Source: Smittium mucronatum
Lineage: Eukaryota > Kickxellomycota > Harpellomycetes > Harpellales > Legeriomycetaceae
DNA length: 64,000 nucleotides
Assembly: GCA_001953115.1 (NCBI GenBank)
Contig: LSSL01000926.1
Location: forward strand, 41,147-105,146
Direction of reading: 5' to 3'
Shown here: piece after piece, positions 26,205 through 36,717 of the stretch
How positions within the stretch are numbered: position 1 is the first letter of the stretch
How the letters are laid out: the number at the start of each line of letters is the position of its first letter
Notes under the pieces: generated by a model
Told to the model about the DNA's origin: nothing
Database searches by the model: none
What the model saw: the letters and a program-made list of their open reading frames with translations, nothing else
Position numbers and translations under genes: made by a program

Positions 26205-27117
26205 GTTGCAGTAGTTGTAGTTGTAGTTGTAGTTGTAGTTGTAGTTGTAGTTGTAGTTGTAGTTGTAGTTGTAGTTGTAGTTGTAGTTGTAGTTGTAGTT
26301 GTAGTTGTAGTTGTAGTTGTAGTTGTAGTTGTAGTTGTAGTTGTAGTTGTAGTTGTAGTTGTAGTTGTAGTTGTAGTTGTAGTTGTAGTTGTAGTTGTAG
26401 TTGTAGTTGTAGTTGTAGTTGTAGTTGTAGTTGTAGTTGTAGTTGTAGTTGTAGTTGTAGTTGTAGTTGTAGTTGTAGTTGTAGTTGTAGTTGTAGTTGT
26501 AGTTGTAGTTGTAGTTGTAGTTGTAGTTGTAGTTGTAGTTGTAGTTGTAGTTGTAGTTGTAGTTGTAGTTGTAGTTGTAGTTGTAGTTGTAGTTGTAGTT
26601 GTAGTTNNNNNNNNNNNNNNNNNNNNNNNNNNNNNNNNNNNNNNNNNNNNNNNNNNNNNNNNNNNNNNNNNNNNNNNNNNNNNNNNNNNNNNNNNNNNNN
26701 NNNNNNNNNNNNNNNNNNNNNNNNNNNNNNNNNNNNNNNNNNNNNNNNNNNNNNNNNNNNNNNNTTGTAGTTGTAGTTGTAGTTGTAGTTGTAGTTGTAG
26801 TTGTAGTTGTAGTTGTAGTTGTAGTTGTAGTTGTAGTTGTAGTTGTAGTTGTAGTTGTAGTTGTAGTTGTAGTTGTAGTTGTAGTTGTAGTTGTAGTTGT
26901 AGTTGTAGTTGTAGTTGTAGTTGTAGTTGTAGTTGTAGTTGTAGTTGTAGTTGTAGTTGTAGTTGTAGTTGTAGTTGTAGTTGTAGTTGTAGTTGTAGTT
27001 GTAGTTGTAGTTGTAGTTGTAGTTGTAGTTGTAGTTGTAGTTGTAGTTGTAGTTGTAGTTGTAGTTGTAGTTGTAGTTGTAGTTGTAGTTGTAGTTGTAG
27101 TTGTAGTTGTAGTTGTA
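26205..27117. repeat. long (TTGTAG)n hexanucleotide array
   Basis: Perfect TTGTAG repeats run from 26215 to 26606 and from 26765 to 27117, with a run of N between them; the first unit at 26205 is slightly divergent (TTGCAG). About 745 bp of pure repeat is visible, with no interruption outside the gap. The apparent open frame across it (Asn-Tyr and Leu-Gln dipeptides on the minus strand) is a property of the repeat, not evidence for a protein. Such purity suggests recent expansion. Confidence 0.95.
26607..26764. other. assembly gap (158 N)
   Basis: Unsequenced gap inside the hexanucleotide array. The repeat phase differs on the two sides for this gap length, so the true size differs from 158 bp or the gap hides an irregularity. 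Confidence 0.99.
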
Positions 27118-27719
27118 TTTATTTTTAATTTTTTGCATATGTATATTATTCACGATTGTTATTTATGTATTGATGATAAACATCTTGGAACCTTATTCAA
27201 TTTATTTATTATTAGTAGACTCTAAATTTTATCTAAATTATAAACTATATGTTTTTACCGAAATTTAATAATCTACTTCTATTGTATTTGTTATTAGAAT
27301 ATGATATAGAAAATAATTTACAATTTTCATCACCACTAAATTCCGATATCTTAGTATATTATTAAAAATTATATATGTGAAATGTGTTCTCTGGTGTATT
27401 TGTTCTGAATTTTGTTCATTATTTTATTAAAAAATATTTTTCCATAAAAAACAACCCTTTTTATAGGGTTTCACAATAATATAATTGAAAGAATTTTGTA
27501 TTTAAACTTTGACTCGGTTGTGTTAAAATTGAATCCTTGGGATGTTATTTATTTACCTCTATTTTTTTGCAGATTGTTATGCACTTAATTTTCAGATTTT
27601 ATTGGCTGAATTCTTAATATTTGCATGATTTTGGTATTAGTTTCAGTTTTTCAAAAAAAAAAAATCAGATTTGTGCCTAAAATTTCAGTTTTTTAATGTT
27701 TACCTGAACTATAGATCAC
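27118..27719. other. AT-rich spacer
   Basis: No gene seen. A small hairpin, AACCCT/AGGGTT around a TTTTTAT loop, is at about 27451-27471. Confidence 0.4.
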
Positions 27720-28970
27720 CCGGTCCCCGGACCAAAATTCCAGTACTTCAGAACTCTTTGAGGTGAGATCGGCTCAAGTGCAAAACCCCTTACTGCTGTA
27801 TTCCGCAGAACAATATCTATCAGATAATACATAATAAAATAAATGCGATTGACAGCGATTATAGTTACACCTTAATTTAATTCTGCAATATGTACTCAAA
27901 ACATACAGTAGCTCTCCATATCTCAACAAAAACTATTTATAGCAACCTCTGAAGTACCAGATCTCAAAAGCGGCAAATCTCAGCTTTTGAAAAACAATAA
28001 ATGTTGCCTGATGGCAATCCGACTCAGCCGTGCTTTTTCAAGGATCAAGGTCTTACAGATCTCTCCATTGAATTTTTAATTTTCAAAGAACGATTTAGAA
28101 AGTTTTCATCTAGACACTAAGTTACACAGCAGCACTTTTTAGAAATAAAAAATATCAAACAACATAACTTCTGCATTTTCCGAGACCAAGATAGTAAGTT
28201 ACCTGGACATTATATAAATTAGAGGTAAAATTAATATTAGCGTGGTACGTAAATATAAATTTGCTATCCTGGAACTGAAAGACTATCCAGAAGAAGTGAA
28301 TAAGTAAAATATATTCAAAGAATCTGTTGCCGAACTGGATGAAACTTCACTAAGATCATTGAAAAAACCGAAAATCGATATATACCCAGCTTTACTTGTG
28401 ATAAGAGATGGGGTCTAAAAGAGAGTTTAAATTACAAAGAGCTTAACATAAAGCTATTATGACTGCTAGAAACGCAATGATTCCTTTATCTTTCTGACAT
28501 ACACTGAATCTACGACTCAAGATCCGAAATTATAAAAGATAAAATATACATTTTTAAAATATCCACTAAGGGGAAACGTGTTGGGCATCCTATTGAAAGG
28601 ATATGTCAAATAAGTAGAAATTAAGAGCATAAATTATGCTCCGTAACCTCTTTTGAATTATAAAAAAATAGAATAGCTCATGCCCCGTTTCATATACTAC
28701 AATTTAATATCAGTTCACTAGTTTTCAATAGACACTTTAATTATTTAGAGAGTTATACTAAGCCTTTGACTAAAGATATTATCACACAATAAATACACTC
28801 ATTTCCGGAACTTATTGTCCGACCACCGAATACATATACACCCAAGAATCGTTCTATTGGTTCCGCACTTCCATCCACAGCGGGTATAAACCCAAAAGAC
28901 ATAGTGACACAATCATTCTGGCCAATTATACAATTTTCAACTATACAATCGATTATCGAGAGTTAAAAAT
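27720..28970 (+). pseudogene. DIRS-type tyrosine recombinase pseudogene
   Basis: Near 28010-28080 the plus strand reads LMAIRLSRAFSRIKVLQISP, which matches the first-Arg block of phage-integrase-fold recombinases (aL....R..el..L...d). Near 28560-28590 it reads FKISTKGKRVGHPIER, similar to the beta-strand Lys region. At about 28840-28930 it reads KNRSIGSALPSTAGI, then NPKDIVTQSFWP and QFSTIQSII. This fits the conserved 'h..Rsa.aS.a...G....dI...afW....tF...Y' C-terminal block with the second Arg. Numerous stops and frame changes make it a pseudogene. The nucleophilic Tyr position is not readable. In an intact YR retrotransposon this enzyme would integrate the circular DNA copy. Its distance from the RT-RH remnant is anomalous. 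Confidence 0.68.
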
Positions 28971-29297
28971 TCCAATTTTAAAAAGTCTATATTGCCTTTT
29001 GAGTAATTTTTATGTCTACTCTCTGGGGAATAATTTTAGAATAAACCAAGCTCACAGAGATTAATTAATTCATATTATTATAAAAGAGAAGATATATTAA
29101 GTTATATCCATCCAATTTCCATTTACCTTTGCTAAAAAATGATAAGAATATCACTAAGCCGTACTCTACAGTAAATAACATAAAAATAATTTAGTTCAGT
29201 TTAATCCAATTTATTTTACCCAATACGATTTTAACACTCGGTATTTCACTATTTTCGTATAATATGAATTAATATTCTTCATAAAAGGCTTGAATAA
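28971..29297. other. spacer between DIRS remnant and 7.4-kb element
   Basis: AT-rich; no conserved frame. It may include the decayed 3' end of the DIRS-like element. Confidence 0.4.
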
Positions 29298-29450
29298 GGT
29301 TAAATAATAAATTTCGACTATATTGTTTAATATTCGACCATTTTAAACAAATATATTAAATTAGGCTGAAATCGGATAAATAAAGCGTTTTTCGACTAAA
29401 TTCAACTTTAGCCAATAATTTCGTATATTTATTAAGCAGATTTCGATTTG
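29298..29450 (+). repeat. left inverted repeat of the 7.4-kb unit
   Basis: It aligns with the reverse complement of 36562-36717, for example AAATTTCGACTATATTG against AAATTTCGATTATATTGG, and ATATATTAAATTAGG against ATATATTAAATTGG. It contains repeated TTCGACTA-like submotifs near 29312, 29333 and 29391, of the sort that transposases bind in subterminal regions. Confidence 0.75.
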
Positions 29451-30544
29451 CATAAATTTATCGAGAAAAAATTATGCATCTATACGATAATCATGCTTAA
29501 TTATAGTTTGAAAATCTAACGATAAAGCTCGTCCTAAAATCAAAAATTTTAAAGATTCCAAAAATCTAAGTGCAAAATCTTAAAAATGAAAAAATCAAAC
29601 AATTTTTTTTTATAATTGTACCCATAACTTATAAGAACATTGTTTTGAACTTCAAAAAAATTTATATTATTTTGTGTTTTTTCATTTTTATAGCGCCAAA
29701 AGATCATAGTGATAATAAAACACATTATATAATATTTACTGTTTATTTTAAATTTACATCCGTATTTCATTCTTTTAGATATTTAAAAGAGGCAAATATT
29801 TTTTATTTTTATAAGAACGTAAATTAAAAATTATTATTTATAAAAATTGTTTTTTCAAATACATAGCATAACTTTCATTCCTACTATTGCATGACCTTTT
29901 TGTTTTCCCCGAAAAATGCAAGTAATGTGTAAAAAAATCTTATTCGAAACCTAATTATTTTTATGAGTTGTTGATATTCAATCAGACATAATTTTTTTAT
30001 CTAATCTTTAAACCAATTAAATGAAAATATGTTGATTTATTATAGAACAATAAGTTGGTTTTATACATTATATTTTTAGCTGTGGCGAAAATAAAAACGT
30101 AAAGAATGAAGCAGTTTAACTAAAAGAAATAAAAAATAGATTATTTAACATAGAGATGTATTTTCAAATTTATAGTTTCAAACAGATTTTAGTTTTTTAG
30201 ATATATGTGTCCCATATTTTCTGTTAATAGATTTTCAAAATATATAAATAAATTCAAAAAATTAATATAAATGTAAGAGAATATATATTAGTTTAATTTT
30301 GACTGTTTCCTGTTGCTTTTTTCTTGTTACCTGTTGCCTTTTACCTGCCTTGAATAATTATTTACATAATTTCAAGCTCAAATACTTTAATATCACAATT
30401 AATTTACTTAAAATTTAAAACTAAAATACTATTAAAACCTTCATTTATTAATTTATATTTAAAATAAACTGTTGGTAAAAAAGATTAAATGAAAAATTAA
30501 ATTTATACATATGCATATATATATAAAGATAAGTGATTGAGATA
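29451..30544. other. AT-rich interior of the 7.4-kb unit, no gene seen
   Basis: Overlapping frames on both strands near 29549-29827 are low-complexity and without motif. Near 30305-30350 the segment CCTGTTGC occurs twice in a small T/C/G-rich patch (TTACCTGTTGCC). Nothing else stands out. Confidence 0.4.
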
Positions 30545-32258
30545 AAAATTATTCTTTATTTAAAGCAGAATTTTCGTTTTTTTTTCTTAGAACGTCCACC
30601 GCCAATTTTTTTACTTATAAATGTATTTTCGAAAATATTGTTTGTGCTTTTTAAGACGATAAAACAGATAATATGAATGTTTTTTTTTTGAAAGTAAATG
30701 ACAGGTGCAAAGTATGTACACCCAACCTTTGACAACCGGTCTTACGAAAAGAATTTCATTTTCTTTAAAAAATAAAACGATATCATCGAATGTATCAGAG
30801 CTCATATTATTCAGCTTTTGCAAAATCTCAAAAACCTCCAAATCAGGAACAATTTTAGATAAAGATTTGAAAAAGCCGTAAACCGATTCTGTTTTAATTA
30901 AAAAGCCTTGTAATTAGTTTCTTTAGATAATATTACCTCTGAATAATTCACTTTTTTGAAATTTTTTTATTAAAACGAATCGGAATCCACCATTATTTTA
31001 GAGTAAATTTCAATAAAATTTAATAATTTTAAACTTTTCCACTCAGAGTATTATTTTTTTTGACTGTGAGATTAAACCTTTATAAAAAAGTATTGGTTGA
31101 TAGTGCTTAATTATCGAAACCTTCATGCCAATTTAAATTCATAATTAAATAGAGATCGTATATTTTCTTTAGAGCTTGAATAAGAATTGAAATAACAGAT
31201 ATTTTTTCAGAAACATTTCTATTGAAATTCTAAAAAATATCCTATTCGGCATAAGTTATATGCTACATATGTCATCATATACCAGTTTCATATAAGTTTT
31301 ATTTCCTTTTTTAAGAATATAATTGATTTTCTTTCAAATATGGAACCAACAGTTTGTTCTTTTTATGTTGGCGGAAAATTGGTTTAATTCCGCTGATATC
31401 TGTGCTGCTTAATCAGCAATAAGACTATCTATCTTCCAATTAAACCCATTATTGTTGAGCTCATTTTTCAAAACATTTAATATACATAAATAAGATTCAG
31501 TATTATCTTTGGATACTATAGGGATAGAAGCCGGTATGAATGAATGATTTATATCAGGTATACCAGAAATTATCACAGGGTATCCCCCCTTACTAATTTA
31601 AATGATCTGTCTATGTTCATCACTTGAGAACAAGAAAATATTCTTATCGCTTTTTTTAAGGCTATAATAACCTTTAAGAAATTGATGATCTTAATATATT
31701 TTGACGCATATACATTATCCCTTTAAGCCAAAACTATCTAAATAAATAAATAAAATTATTATTATTAATTTTTTATTCAGGAAATAAATATATTAAAATA
31801 CCTTTAATAATCTTACAAACTCTTTCAAAAATCTCAATAGAAACTCCTTTAAGGATCTTTTTTCTTTTTTTTTCGTTATTTACAACTTAATATATCTTTT
31901 TCAGATATAAATTTATTCCTTTTTTTTCTAGATTTTGTTTTATTCTAAAGAACATAATCCCATCTTTACACAGATCAAGAATCAATTTCTTTTCGATTAC
32001 TAGGTTTCCTTTGCCGCAGTTAGTTACGTGTTTATTGTTGAGATACGCATCTCTTTTATTGAAAAATCTATCTACAATTAAATTTCAGAACAACAGTTAA
32101 AAGTTTATTTTATCAGTAATAAAATGGTATCCGCATTTTTTTAAAAAAAATTTAGTGCTAATTTTCCAGGAATCAGAGCTATCAACGCACTCGGAATTTT
32201 CTACCTATTCCCAATCGATTCTTTTCCTTAATCCAACTTCATCTGTAGATTTATCCAT
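30545..32258 (-). pseudogene. MULE transposase pseudogene with SWIM-type C-terminus
   Basis: Reading minus from an ATG at 32258 (MDKSTDEVGLRKRIDWE), the N-terminal part is broken by stops. At about 31620-31260 the MULE core is clear: DRSFKLVRGG, then YPVIISGIPDINHSFIPASI, SKDNTESYLCILNVLKNEL, SLIAD, AAQISAELNQFSANIKRTN and CWFHI. These match the first-Asp block, the second-Asp block and the 'r..CwfH..k' block of Mutator-like transposases. The end (about 30740-30560) reads GWVYILCTCHLLSKKKH, and a neighbouring frame reads IHIICFIVL, then GGGRSKKKKRK. This fits the C-x-C...C-x-H SWIM finger and basic RGRPKK-like tail that end many MULE transposases. Frameshifts and all three stop codons occur. 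It is a more complete relative of the fragment at 24.6-25.3 kb. Confidence 0.78.
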
Positions 32259-32536
32259 TCTAAAAGATTATTTTAGAACTTATAAAAAATAAAAAATTTA
32301 TAAAGAAGAGTTTATGGATATTTTTATTCAAAAGAAAGAAATAATGAAATTCGCATTTATATAAATACCATTATATGGCAGATTATTTTGCACACCATAC
32401 GCTTTTTTCTGAGAGATATTATAGGCTACTTGATTAAACTTTTGTTACTGGTTTATTAAGTGTAAAAATTAAGAAATCTTTAATAACATTTCCGAAAATA
32501 GATATTTATTTGTAAATTTGTTCTTTCCATTTAAAA

Positions 32537-32806
32537 TTAGGTTTTAATTTTATAAATTGCTTTACCCAGTAGAATAGTTGTTTTATTTAAGCTCAAATAA
32601 CTCGAAAAATACTGAGAAAAACTGTATAATTCTATCTGCGTGTATACATCGCGTTCTAAGTATGCATTATGAAGATAAGCATTCTTAAAAAAATGATCTT
32701 GATCTCGAAAAATAGGCAAATTTTTGACAAAGGTATCATAAAATACTTGGGTAAGACACAGTGAAGAACGAGAATAAAATGAGCCTAAATAAAGATTAAT
32801 CATCAT
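32537..32806 (-). CDS. small hypothetical ORF (89 aa) inside the 7.4-kb unit
   Basis: An ATG-initiated frame with a fairly ordinary residue mix, for example VFYDTFVKNLPIFRDQDHFF and YLERDVYTQIELYSF. There is no recognised motif and no predicted membrane segment. It lies 280 bp upstream of the MULE transposase start on the same strand. It may be an accessory ORF of the element, the remains of one, or chance. I do not recognise it. Confidence 0.22.
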   Translation of the reverse strand: MMINLYLGSFYSRSSLCLTQVFYDTFVKNLPIFRDQDHFFKNAYLHNAYLERDVYTQIELYSFSQYFSSYLSLNKTTILLGKAIYKIKT

Positions 32807-33109
32807 AATGGATTCAAATTTAAATAAAGAATCACTGTTATTATTAAATGATTTGAAATTTTTTTCACTAATAATATTCCTACAAGAATCACAGTAAAAT
32901 ATTAATTACAAAATCTTTTTATTAATGGGTAATATCTGAATTTTATTATATGAAAAATCCTATTAATTAATTACAATAATTTTTGAATAACCAATTAAAT
33001 GAAAATAAAATCAATTGTTAAAATTAGAGGAGTGGGTAAGGAAAAAATGATTAGAATTTCAAAATAAAATGATAAGGAAATAAAAATTTATTACAGAATC
33101 TTAAATAGC

Positions 33110-33405
33110 TCAAAACAGAAATCATAATCCTCAAATGCCTTAATGCTAGTTCCTTAAACCTTAAACTTCATAACTCACAGTCCACAATCCTTAATCCTTA
33201 AAAAACAACCCTTAAATGAATCAATACTAAATCCTTAAACTTCAATTTCCTGAATCCAGAATCATTTTGCATCAAACCTCACACATCAATTTCCTCAATC
33301 CAGAATCTTCAAATGCCTCAATCCAAAATCCAAAATTATCAATCCTCAAATTCCTCAATCCTCATTCCCAAATCCTAAATCACAAATCCTTAGACCTCAA
33401 TAATT
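33110..33405. repeat. degenerate C/T/A-biased minisatellite-like tract
   Basis: About 300 bp of irregularly repeated short units such as TCCTCAAA, CCTTAAAC, CTCAATCCAGAATC and CAAATCC. G is very rare on the plus strand, unlike either flank. Copies such as TTTCCTGAATCCAGAATC and TTTCCTCAATCCAGAATC recur about 60 bp apart. No coding frame is evident. It lies between the two transposase-like pseudogenes of the 7.4-kb unit. Confidence 0.7.
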
Positions 33406-34246
33406 ATAAATTTGGATTTTAAAATTAATAATTTTTATATCCTATCATAATTATTTTAATAAAAGTCGCTTTTTTTAAATTTTTGTTTTAAAAAATTGAC
33501 TAATAAATATTTTTGTATTAATCAGTGTATTTTTTTCATTTTTAATGTTTAATGACTTGCATTTTGACTTATCCTAAATATATAATACAAATATGAGTAT
33601 GATATAATCTATAAAAAAAATGAGTTCATTACTACAATGGGTGATAAATCTCGAGATCAATGGTAAGTTCGAGCTCATAATATGTCAAAAAAACCCCTCC
33701 ATTCTTAATGTTACCATCAATAGAACTATGCAAAAAAATATATATTACGATTATTATTAAATTTTTATCCGTTAATATCTCATTTTTAGTGCATCTACAA
33801 TAAATATATCTAAATCAATATTTTTTTTTAAATGATCATAATTTCAAATAGAGAAATGGTTTAAGCAAAAAAGTGTAAGAGAAGTAGTACGGCCCCGAAA
33901 CCATTATGTATCTACCCCTATATCTCCATGTTTACCGAAAATATATCCTTATTTTAAACCGAAATATGTTGAATAAAAATAGTATTGAAATTTTTGAATT
34001 ATTAATTTGGAAAAATCCTAAGTATTTTATAGCGGAAAAAATTAATTTTTTTTTGAAATGATTAAATTATCTGCACGACTTTAAGTTCCAATTTCCGAGA
34101 CTTAATGTTATCCATATTAAGATTTCGCTGCAATTCAAAGCGCAATATGGAACCATTTGGTTACTAAAATGACCCCAATATTAAATTGGATAATTTAGGA
34201 TATAAAATACTTATTTATCTTACCAAATGAATATTTCAATCTATTT
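33406..34246. other. AT-rich interior of the 7.4-kb unit
   Basis: No conserved frame or repeat. The part at 33880-33960 is slightly less AT-rich but unreadable. Confidence 0.4.
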
Positions 34247-36041
34247 TCACGTGTATTCATCTTCATCTGTGTAAAAATATAAATCTTTTATAAGATCAAT
34301 TCTCCTTTTTTGTATGGATTGAGATTTTTTCCCCATATCAAACTCTGTATCTGATCAAATATCCTCTTCTTGATCCATCAAATATTTAGAAATAATTCTA
34401 TCTTCGATAAATTCTATTTTGAATGGTGTTAGTTTGTAGTCTTCAAATTTAAAATTATCAAGTGGCGATGCAATCGATTTTTCTGAGACCATGGCAAATG
34501 AGGTAAAAGACTTAAAACTTTCGATTAACATCCTGGGATAGTATCCTTTTGGCATATATCTAGAATATATATGAAAATAAACTTTAGAGGCTTTGGATAT
34601 TTTAATTAAATTTTTATCTGATAATTCTTGAAAACTATTTAAAAGGTCTTCCAAGCTTCTAAAATGACTTTTAAGAATAATTATTTTCATCCATCTTGAA
34701 ATCATCCCTAATATCCAAAAAATTAAATTATGGAAAAATATATAGTTAGTATAAATTATTTAAAAAGCACCAAAATGCCCATCAACTACGCTTTTCCCGT
34801 GATATTCAATAGAATAATTTAGTGATATAGTTTTCCCAATTTCTTGACCCAAATCTTTCGTTAAAAATATCAGAAGTTTGAATGGTCGAAAATGTGGGCC
34901 GAAGTCTTACCATATATGAACTTTGTGAAATTTCGAATAGAGATCTTCTCTCAAAAGCGATATGAACAGTCTATCGCATACTCGGAATAGTGGTTCAGAA
35001 TTTTCGATAGAAAATTATCATAATTATACATTATGTCGCCGTCTTTTTCCCGATATACTGTTGCAAATCCCAGATTAAACATTTGAGATTTTTTATAAAA
35101 TAAGGTGCTAGTTTTTATTGGGCTACCTCCAATTCTTAATTTTTCCTTAAAATAATTATAATAACACAGTCCACTTTATCTATTTTTTTGGCGCATTATC
35201 TAAAGGAGCTCTGTTGGAGTTTTTTAATTTTCTAATGCTGTCTGCAAATTGAGATATGGTATTTGAATTCTTCATACTTTTCTAGATGATCTAATACCGA
35301 TATTTTTTAATTTTTCTTTATATTAAGCTGTCCCTTATGACAAATAAGGCACATATCAGTCAATTTAACCGCTTTTTAAAAGTTTTTGAGCATTATTATA
35401 AAAAGCGCTAATAATAATTTGAAAAACAGGATTTTCTTCTATTATTTCCTGGTATACTTCACTCTTTGGTATATCAACATAATTAACGGTGGTCTCAACA
35501 AATATGTTTTCATCATTTTTGACATTGCAGATTTTAGAGGATACTATGGAGTTTCTAACCAAGTGGTTTTTGACTATTTTTTTAACTTCTTAAGTTATTA
35601 TATATTTTTTGATCCTTCAAAATTCGAACAGCTATTTAGAATACAATCCCCAAGATCTACATCATAGATAAATTTTACGTATTGATCTTTTGAAAACTGA
35701 AAACAAATTTTTTTTAAGCTCCTTTTTTTTATAAACACCTGGGACGAGTAAAAGTATAATATTCTTATTTCTACTATATTTGGAAAGATTTTTATTATTT
35801 TTAATACATCATTCTAAACTCGCACTTCTTTGAAGTCGTCTGATATTTCTGATAAAATATTTTTTACAAACCTTGATCTATTAAAGAAATATCTATATAA
35901 ATCAGTTGAATCTCCATTAGACATGGATCGAGCCACTTGCTCCATATTTTTTACTATTTTGTTTTTTTTCGAAGGAGACATATAATCGAATTTAGTAGTA
36001 TTTTTATCAGACCCATAATCGCTGATTATTAAAGGGTCCAT
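34247..36041 (-). pseudogene. decayed transposase-like gene with DxGPHFR and HGKSxxDxHFG motifs
   Basis: The minus strand is coding-like for about 1.8 kb from an ATG at 36041 (MDPLIISDYGSDKNTT) to DEDEYT followed by TGA at 34247. Readable pieces in order are: SKYSRNKNIILLLVPG; LVRNSIVSSKICNVKNDENI; GGSPIKTSTLFYKKSQMFNL with GFATVYREKDGDIMYNYD; SEYAIDCSYRF; then DFGPHFRPFKLLIFL (about 34900-34860), EYHGKSVVDGHFGAF (about 34815-34771), and a long open C-terminal part (34705-34247) with SRYMPKGYYPRMLIESFKSF, interrupted only by one TGA. At least five stops and several frame changes disable the gene. The spaced Asp, Glu and Asp residues in conserved-looking blocks are compatible with a DDE/RNase H-like nuclease core. 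I recall similar motifs in transposon-linked proteins but cannot name the family. The strand and position suggest it belongs to the surrounding element. Confidence 0.6.
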
Positions 36042-36245
36042 CGTGTTTTTTCAAAAAATGGAAAGTAAACAAAAAATTCCAGACAGGTAAATCTAAATTT
36101 TTTCATAAAGATTATACCTTTATTTTTTTTATTTTTTGCAAAAAATCACATCAAACATTAAACCCTTAATTTGAAGTCCACAAAAGCAAATCAGAAAAAA
36201 ATCAAATTTTAGATTGATGTGAATTTATTCCATAAACAGAAATTA

Positions 36246-36580
36246 TTATCCCAATTTGGATCTTAATAATTTTAAATATAAAATCGATTGATATTTTGAA
36301 CTAATAAAATATATCCTGTTCCAGATCGGACTTTTAACTAAAAATGAAATTAGAAACTCTGTACATAAAGGCGTCTGGCGTGCAAAATAATCTCCCATAT
36401 ATAAAATTCTTAAACTCGCATAAAATTTTGAAGTCTCAGCTGGAAAATTTTGCAAAATGCGCTTGTACAATTCGGAATCTTGATTCTATTTACCATTTAC
36501 TTTTTAGAACATTTCAAAATTTTGTTTGGAATTCATATTTTGATGTAAATATAATAAAAATTAGTCGAAAACCGTCTTAA
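36246..36580 (-). pseudogene. short ORF remnant next to the right inverted repeat
   Basis: The minus strand reads NSELYKRILQNFPAETSKFY, then ASLRILYMGDYFARQTPLCT and FLISFLVKSPIWN, with a stop further upstream. The residue mix looks like real protein. It lies between the right inverted repeat and the start of the HGKS gene on the same strand, so it may be a first ORF or a detached 5' exon of the element. There is no recognised domain. Confidence 0.25.
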
Positions 36581-36717
36581 TAAATAAATGCAACTATTGG
36601 TTAAAGCACAACATTAGTCGAAAATTGCTTAAAATAACCGAATTAAGTCCAATTTAATATATATTTTTTAATGATTGTCAAATATTAACCAATATAATCG
36701 AAATTTACTATTTAAAT
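36562..36717 (-). repeat. right inverted repeat of the 7.4-kb unit
   Basis: Reverse complement partner of 29298-29450, with the same ATTAGTCGAAAA submotif twice (36561 and 36614). Confidence 0.75.

Larger units (their letters stand above)
21520..28970 (+). mobile_element. decayed, apparently interrupted DIRS-type retrotransposon
   Basis: In order on the plus strand are a 5' segment also present at 60.2-60.75 kb, a reverse transcriptase/RNase H remnant, unrelated DNA, and a tyrosine recombinase remnant. An RT-RH plus tyrosine recombinase on one strand is the hallmark of DIRS/Ngaro-like (YR) retrotransposons, which lack a DDE integrase. The 4 kb between RNase H and recombinase holds a MULE fragment and a (TTGTAG)n array. 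I infer later insertion or expansion inside the element. Two independent YR-element fragments lying head-to-tail would look similar. The outer boundaries are estimates; no terminal repeats were confirmed. Confidence 0.6.
29298..36717 (-). mobile_element. 7.4-kb inverted-repeat-bounded unit with two transposase-like pseudogenes
   Basis: Imperfect inverted repeats of about 155 bp (29298-29450 and 36562-36717) face each other. Between them, all on the minus strand, are a short ORF remnant next to the right repeat, a decayed gene with a DxGPHFR/HGKSxxDxHFG signature, a small ORF, and a decayed MULE transposase with a SWIM-like end. A C/T/A-biased minisatellite lies in the middle. The common strand and enclosing repeats suggest a single large element. 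It could instead be one element inserted in another, with the repeats belonging to only one of them. No target-site duplication was evident. Confidence 0.6.

Noticed and set aside
26194..27153. 319-codon open frame of Asn-Tyr and Leu-Gln dipeptides on the minus strand
   Set aside because: It is only the translation of the (TTGTAG)n array and includes the assembly gap; a stop-free hexamer gives such a frame automatically.
33110..33405. Interstitial telomere repeat, because CCTTAAA-like units recur
   Set aside because: The units are irregular in length and sequence and do not form consecutive CCCTAA or CCCTAAA arrays.
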